64,000 bases of DNA. It comes from Dendrophyllia cribrosa (lineage: Eukaryota > Cnidaria > Anthozoa > Scleractinia > Dendrophylliidae). The stretch spans positions 15,005,473-15,069,472 of the forward strand of contig JAJLRJ010000005.1 of assembly GCA_024195265.1 (NCBI GenBank), given 5' to 3'. A program made the position numbers and the translations under genes. Positions within the stretch are counted from its first letter, which is position 1, and each line of letters starts with the position of its first letter. Positions 46,201 to 52,706 of the stretch are shown here, piece after piece. A model generated the notes under the pieces. The model was not told where the DNA came from, searched no databases, and worked only from the letters and a program-made list of their open reading frames with translations.

Positions 46201-49200
46201 TGTTCGATTTTCCTCAAATTTGGACACAAGCTGGCGAATTTCTTATTTCCGAAAACGTTTTCGTCAAGAGCCATTTCCGTGCGATCACTCCAACTTTTTT
46301 TCTCCCTTTTTTCGAAAATATTCTGTAACTTTTCACTGCCATTGAATATGGGAAATCGCCGACACGTTTTTTTAGCGCTTCGTGTCCGGAAACCCGAGAA
46401 CAAATCAAATTAGCAAAATACAATAATCGCTTTGAGTTATAGCGTTTCAAAGCTGATTCGGACGTTCGAATTTAGACGTCGTAAAAAATTCGATAATTCA
46501 TTTTATTACCAAATGGTTTCCATATTTAGATAGCCAGCTCTATAAGCTTTAATTTGATATCTGGGTTTAGTATATTAAGTGTAATCTTAAGACGCTAGAG
46601 CTGTTATACTGGAGACACCCCCGAAGGTACACTGTAACCTTAATTGGCATGAGTAAAGAGAACATCTCTTGGCCTTTTGTATTTTACTATTTTCTCGAAA
46701 TAAAGGCAGTGATTTCTATGATGTTCTCGTTTTACTTCACATCCTTGGTTGAAGCGGCGTTGCCGAAACCTCGGCTTTCTAATGCCTCTCTCTTAGAAAC
46801 ACTCCGCTAAAAAAAACAACGCTCATTAATACTGTACATTGATCATTTCTTTCTCTTTTTTTCTTCTTTTATAACTAAAAAAGTTTCTTGTTTTAAATTT
46901 ATTTTTCAGGTCGACTGGCACGAAAATCGGAAATTTCTAAAGGTTGAATTTCCATTCGATGTTCACTCGATGAACGCAACTTACGAAATTCAGTTTGGTC
47001 ATCTGCAACGACCCACGCACTGTAACACCAGCTGGGACTGGGCCAAGTATGAGGTACGCATGCGCGACTCCTCCCCAGACCCGCTCGGTTTAGATTAGCG
47101 GAAGGTTCTCATGTCGTTGGCTCCGGTTTTCGCGCATCTTTTCACGTGAGTCATAGACAAATTCTGCTAGCTTCCTTGCTGTAGATCACAAGGAACGCGC
47201 CTTCTGGAAACAGAGTTATTACTTTGTGTGTAAGTTTAAAATTCATACAAGTCGGAGAAAACTGAAAGCTGTCATCGTTTCTACTAAAGCCCTGTTTTCG
47301 AAGGGAAAAGTAACCTATCTTTTCTGAAAACGCTTGAGGCGATACAGGTTTCAATCGTTCCTTTGCTTTGTTTTGTGAATGTGTTAACGGTGTGATGGTT
47401 AGTGCGCCCAGGAGCCTATTACCCTAGTAGGCTCCTGGTGCGCTGGATTGTCATTCTTAAGATCGTTGGCCGGTTTGAGGCTTGGTCGTCGAACCTTTAA
47501 AAAATGGTGTAAAAAATGGCAACCGGCGAATCGTAGGGAAAAGAATACAAAATGCTGGGATAAACCTACGATATACAAGCAACCCATCCAGGAGGGGGGA
47601 GGGGGGAGGAGGGGGGGAGGGGGGGGTAGCAATACTCCAAGCCTTAATGCCACAGAAACCTTGTTAAGCTCCGGACATTTGGGCTGCATTTGTCGCGAGT
47701 GTTACTTTACCTTACAAAATTTCTCGGCCGAAGAATAGCTCTTATTTCTACAAATTTTCGCTTAGCTCATTTCGATGTTATATCGCCAAATGCCACCAAA
47801 TATACAACTTAATTGGATAAAAAGAGGCTATAGATTGGAGGTAAAGTGCAGGATTACAAGAATGGAAGTGGATCCTGATAACAGTTCATCAAATTTGATT
47901 TAGTGACAGCATGGTTAATCGAGGGACTGGTTATGAAACCTTGCAGACTTCAATGGCGATAACAAAGGTGCTACAATTTATGTTGAACCGTACTTGATCT
48001 TGCACATCTTTTGTTTTTCGATCACATGCTATGGCTGAAAACTTATGGCAACATTACTAATATTGCTATTGGTCAGTTGCTCGAACAAAAGTTCAACATT
48101 TATTGCGTTGTGCACGGTCAAGTCCGAAAAACGATAACAAAAACATCGAACAATGACATTTGTCAGGTTTCATAACCATTGCACTTTATTAAGTATGGTG
48201 ACAGGCGGTGAAGAAATAAAAAATAATCATGAAAACACGATAAATCAGCTGGGACAGTGTTCCGTTACCAATGCTTTGTTTACTGATTGCTCACTGACTC
48301 ATTTCTAACAGGTGTGTGGTCACAAGTGGGCTGACCTGTCCGAGCACGACTGGGGCGTGGCTTTAATGACCGACTGCAAGTACGGTTACTCCACTCATGC
48401 CAATGCCATGTACATCTCACTGTAAGTTGTCATGGTTACCTATCAGACGTAAATAAACAATAACGTTAGCGAAGATATGCGCGGATATTATCTGTCCTGA
48501 GAAGCGAACAGTTTTTCTCAGATAGAACGAGGTACAGGGAAAATGGCGAGCTTCGAGGAATTGCAAATAATGCAGTTTGCTTGCCTTTAACCCTAATTCA
48601 CTCCCAGGGTCAATTATGGAGACAGGTAGTTTAGTTCTAACTTTTGATTCCGTCGACGAAATCCTATGGTTTGACCATTCAAATGAAACCTCTTCAGCAG
48701 TACTTTTGCATGGTACCATTTGTTCTAACTTTTGAGTCTGTCGACGAAATCCTATGGTGTGACCGTTCAAATGAAACCTCTTCAGCAGTACTTTTGCATG
48801 GTACCATTTGTTCCAACTATTGATTCCGTCGACGAAATCCTATGGTTTGACCATTCAAATGAAACCTCTTCAGCAGTACTTTTGCATGGTACAATTTGTT
48901 CTAACTTTTGAGTCTGTCGACGAAATCCAATGGTGTGACCATTCAAATGAAACCTCTTCAGTAGTACTTTTGCGTGGTGCCATTTGTTCTAACTTTTGAG
49001 TCTGTCGATGAAATCCTATGGTGTGACCATTCAAATGAAACCTCTTCGGCAGTACTTTTGCATGGTACCATTTGTTATTCAATATTTTACAAAATGAAAT
49101 TTGGGATTTTTCTTGAATTTTGACTTTTGGCGCTCTTGGGAGTTTAAGAAGAAGAAGAAGGTTTTCGTATTAACATAACTGAACCAAAAAATAATGGTCC

Positions 49201-52200
49201 AGTTTTAAGATAAATTACCACAAAATATACCAATTGTCGACGAGTGAATCTAGTCAAAGGCGGACTGGGTCTTAATGAATTGCAACTTGAAACAAGTTAA
49301 CTTAAAATGTTTGAAGTTCTCACATTTTCTTTTCCAAAATGGGCTATAACATGCCATGATTTGTTCCTGTTTCAAGAATTGGTTGATTTTTTAGTCTTTC
49401 TCTTGGTGTTTTAAAATTATTTTCTAAATAAGTAAAGGTATTGGAGCATTGTTTGACCAAAACAGTTCAAAAGCCCCCTGACATTGCGCCTTTAACACGC
49501 GTTTAATTAATTAATTGTTATTATTATTGTATCGAAAGTGCCTGTAGTATAATGCATCTAACGGCTGTGTTCTGTTTGTTTTGATAAATAGAGGTTATTC
49601 AGCGTGAAGTTGTGTAATACGGCTGAGTATTTTTGTAAAAATGCCCAGCCGTATTACACAACTTTTCGCTGAATAAATTGTTTATTATACGACAGTTATC
49701 TTCTCCTAAAACTAAGTTTTTGAAACTGTTTTTCTTAGCGCGCGGTCAGAAGAGTGTAATAACGTGTCATATTTGCACTCGTTTTGATGCGTATTTGCAC
49801 TCTCAAATGCTATACACCTTATTCCAAAATGGAAGGCAATTTATTATTCTTTTGTGTGCATATCATTTAGCCCTCTTTGCCTCATTTTCGCGTGAAAATT
49901 CTATTTAACATACATATAAAAGAATAATAAATTGGCCGCCATTTTGGAATAAGGTGTATGTTGAATAATAATTATCTTTATTTGCTGTCCTTCTTTGCAG
50001 TCTTCGTTCACCCAAAGCCCCGGATGAGGAAGCTGACATGGGATCACACGAATTTTCGTACGCAGTATTTCCTCATTCAGGTAAAACGCCTTGAAGTGTT
50101 TCTGCGAGCTCATTCTTTTTTATCTGACCCATAAGTGAATAACGAAACCAGAAAAACTAGAACATATTATTCAAATACAGATGAAAACCATAAGACATGT
50201 CTACATAGATACACAAATAATTTTGTTGAAACTCACTCTAGTATTAATACTGTAGTGTACTGGGTCAACGGATAATCAGTAGGAAAATGAATTGCAACTG
50301 TATATAGTCAGGCTGATCTTTTCACGTTTTGCAAATGAAACTCGGGAAAATCACTGAAAACTAGTTTACCCCCCCTCCCCCCCCCCCCCCCTTTGAGAAA
50401 TCAATGAAATCTTCCCTTGTCTGTGCGTGAGGGTACTAAGTCATGATGTTATCAAAGTTTTATCAAAACAAGCATGAACCAAAAATTCCGTGTGATATGC
50501 ATGGTCCCTGTAAATATTGATGTTTAATGATGTTACTTGCTTTTGCATCTTCAAGGTACTTTCCAAAGTGCAGGGGTCATTCAACATGCGTACAATTTCA
50601 ACCAGCCCATATCAGTCGTACCCAGCTCTGTTTGTGCAGGTACACTTCGTCTTATTCAGCTGTCATAGTGTTGTTTGCTTACAATTTATGTTGACAGCTC
50701 TTGTTTAAGCAGACGTTTCAGAACGAATTTGCAATACAGTCAACTCTCTCAATGCTGACAGCCCTGTAAGGTGGACACCCCTGTAAGGCGGACACCCCTG
50801 TAAAGGCGGATACACCTGTAAGGCGGACACCCCTGTAAGGTGGATACACCTGTAAGGCGGACACCCCTGTAAGGCGGACCCCTCTCTGAGACGGACATCC
50901 GTTATTTCCTGGTTCTGCCCGAATTCTTGTTTGTCTGTAATGAAAATCTCTATTAGGTGGTTAGAGCCGGCCCTGATAGTAACCGGCTTAGAGAGAGATT
51001 GCACTGGATAGACCATGCATATTCATAATGGTATTGGTGCTTCTGCAAAAGAAGATAATAAGAATAATATCTAAAGTTTCTTTCGATTCTCACACTGACG
51101 TTCTTTTCAAAGAACAGAAGATTTTGAAATTTCTTTGACATTTATTTATATCAGATAGATAAATTTATGTATCTATTTAAAAGAGGTTTACTTCCTAATT
51201 ATTTTCGTGATATGTTTACTCTTGCAAGCCAGTTACATTCGCATTATACTAGAAATTGCAACCTTTTCTACATACCTCCCTGTCGAACCAATATTCGAAA
51301 CTTCTCAATTCGGTTTCAAGGACCTAAGTTTTTCAACTCGTTAAGTCATGAGATTCAAAGCAAAGCATCCGTTTGTTTGCCAAAAGACTTAAAAATTCCT
51401 TCTTTTCTAGTCAAAAATACTCTTTGTTGAGCTACATACTTCTTCTTTCCTTTTCTTTTCTTTTCTTTTTAAAATAATACATTTTATATTTCATGCTGTC
51501 CCCATAATTCGTATGATGTACCTTATATTGTCAGGAAGCCTATAGTTCATAAGCCCCGGGCTTCTATATAGGCTTCCTTGTCAATACCACCTTAACCCTT
51601 TAACTCCCAAATTTCTTTGGGTTCCCAAAGCAGTTTTATGGGGCTAGGCAATCTGTAGAATTTCGTGACTGCATATAAATAGCTCACATAAAAATATACG
51701 CTGTTTCAAATCAACGTGGGCTCGAATTTTCATTGTGACGTCAGTATTCAGCCGTTGCTCGCTCGATTAGCGATCACACGGATTCGAATCTGATAAGAAT
51801 TTGGTTTATAAGTTCTTTTTCGAGTCATTTTTCACTGCAGAAACCCCCAGGCTGGCATTATTAAGCTGGAATGGTGGGCAGAGGCAAACGTCTGAAAGAA
51901 ACCAGAGGTGAGAGATGATTTGACCATGACTGGAACGCCAAAAGTATCTGTAGCAAAACATGGCGGTCCATGAGTGAAGTTGTCTCTCTGGCCCTTCTGT
52001 GGTTGGATTTCGAGACCTACCAAGGCAATTTGGACGACTTTTGACTTCTAAAAAATGCAATCGGTGCAATATTTTGCCAGTTGGTCTGGGTGGCTCGACA
52101 CTTATAAAAAATATATCAAACAGAGGTAGGTAGACTTGCATGCCGCCGGTATGGTTGTATTACCCAGAATTCCTTTCGGTCGTGCATAAGGATATTATAA

Positions 52201-52661
52201 GTTTGCAAGAATAGCTCTAATTGAATGGAAATTGCTCAGTCTGTTAAAATATTGATGGGAATTTTTCTAAGTGGATGCAGACGAATAGGTTCGAAGTTAG
52301 CTGCAAATGTACACTTTTGGATTTAGAGTTACTTTTTCATTAAAAGAAATTGATGCAAAGATGTGCGTTTTTTGTTGTTTTCCTGGGAAGTAGAAAACGG
52401 GCATTTCTGGATTTGCTGCCGAATGAACAACCATATGCAGCAGAAATCCAAAGTTGCAGTCAAGTAGTTGGTTGTTAATGCTATGAAACTTATCGCTTTG
52501 CCCTAACAAGGGATCATTACTATCATTTGTGTAGATTTGTGAAAGCTGCAGATTTTTAAATCACTATAGTGATTTTCGTACGAATATGTATGATTGGCTG
52601 TTAAAGGGTTAAACATTTTGTAGTCTATCGTCTTTAAGTTATTATAAATTTCTAGTGTATT

Positions 52662-52706
<45 letters not shown>

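Noticed and set aside
46096..46450. ORFs on both strands inside the 45956-46639 element
   Set aside because: Non-autonomous TIR element; the frames overlap on both strands and lack any domain.
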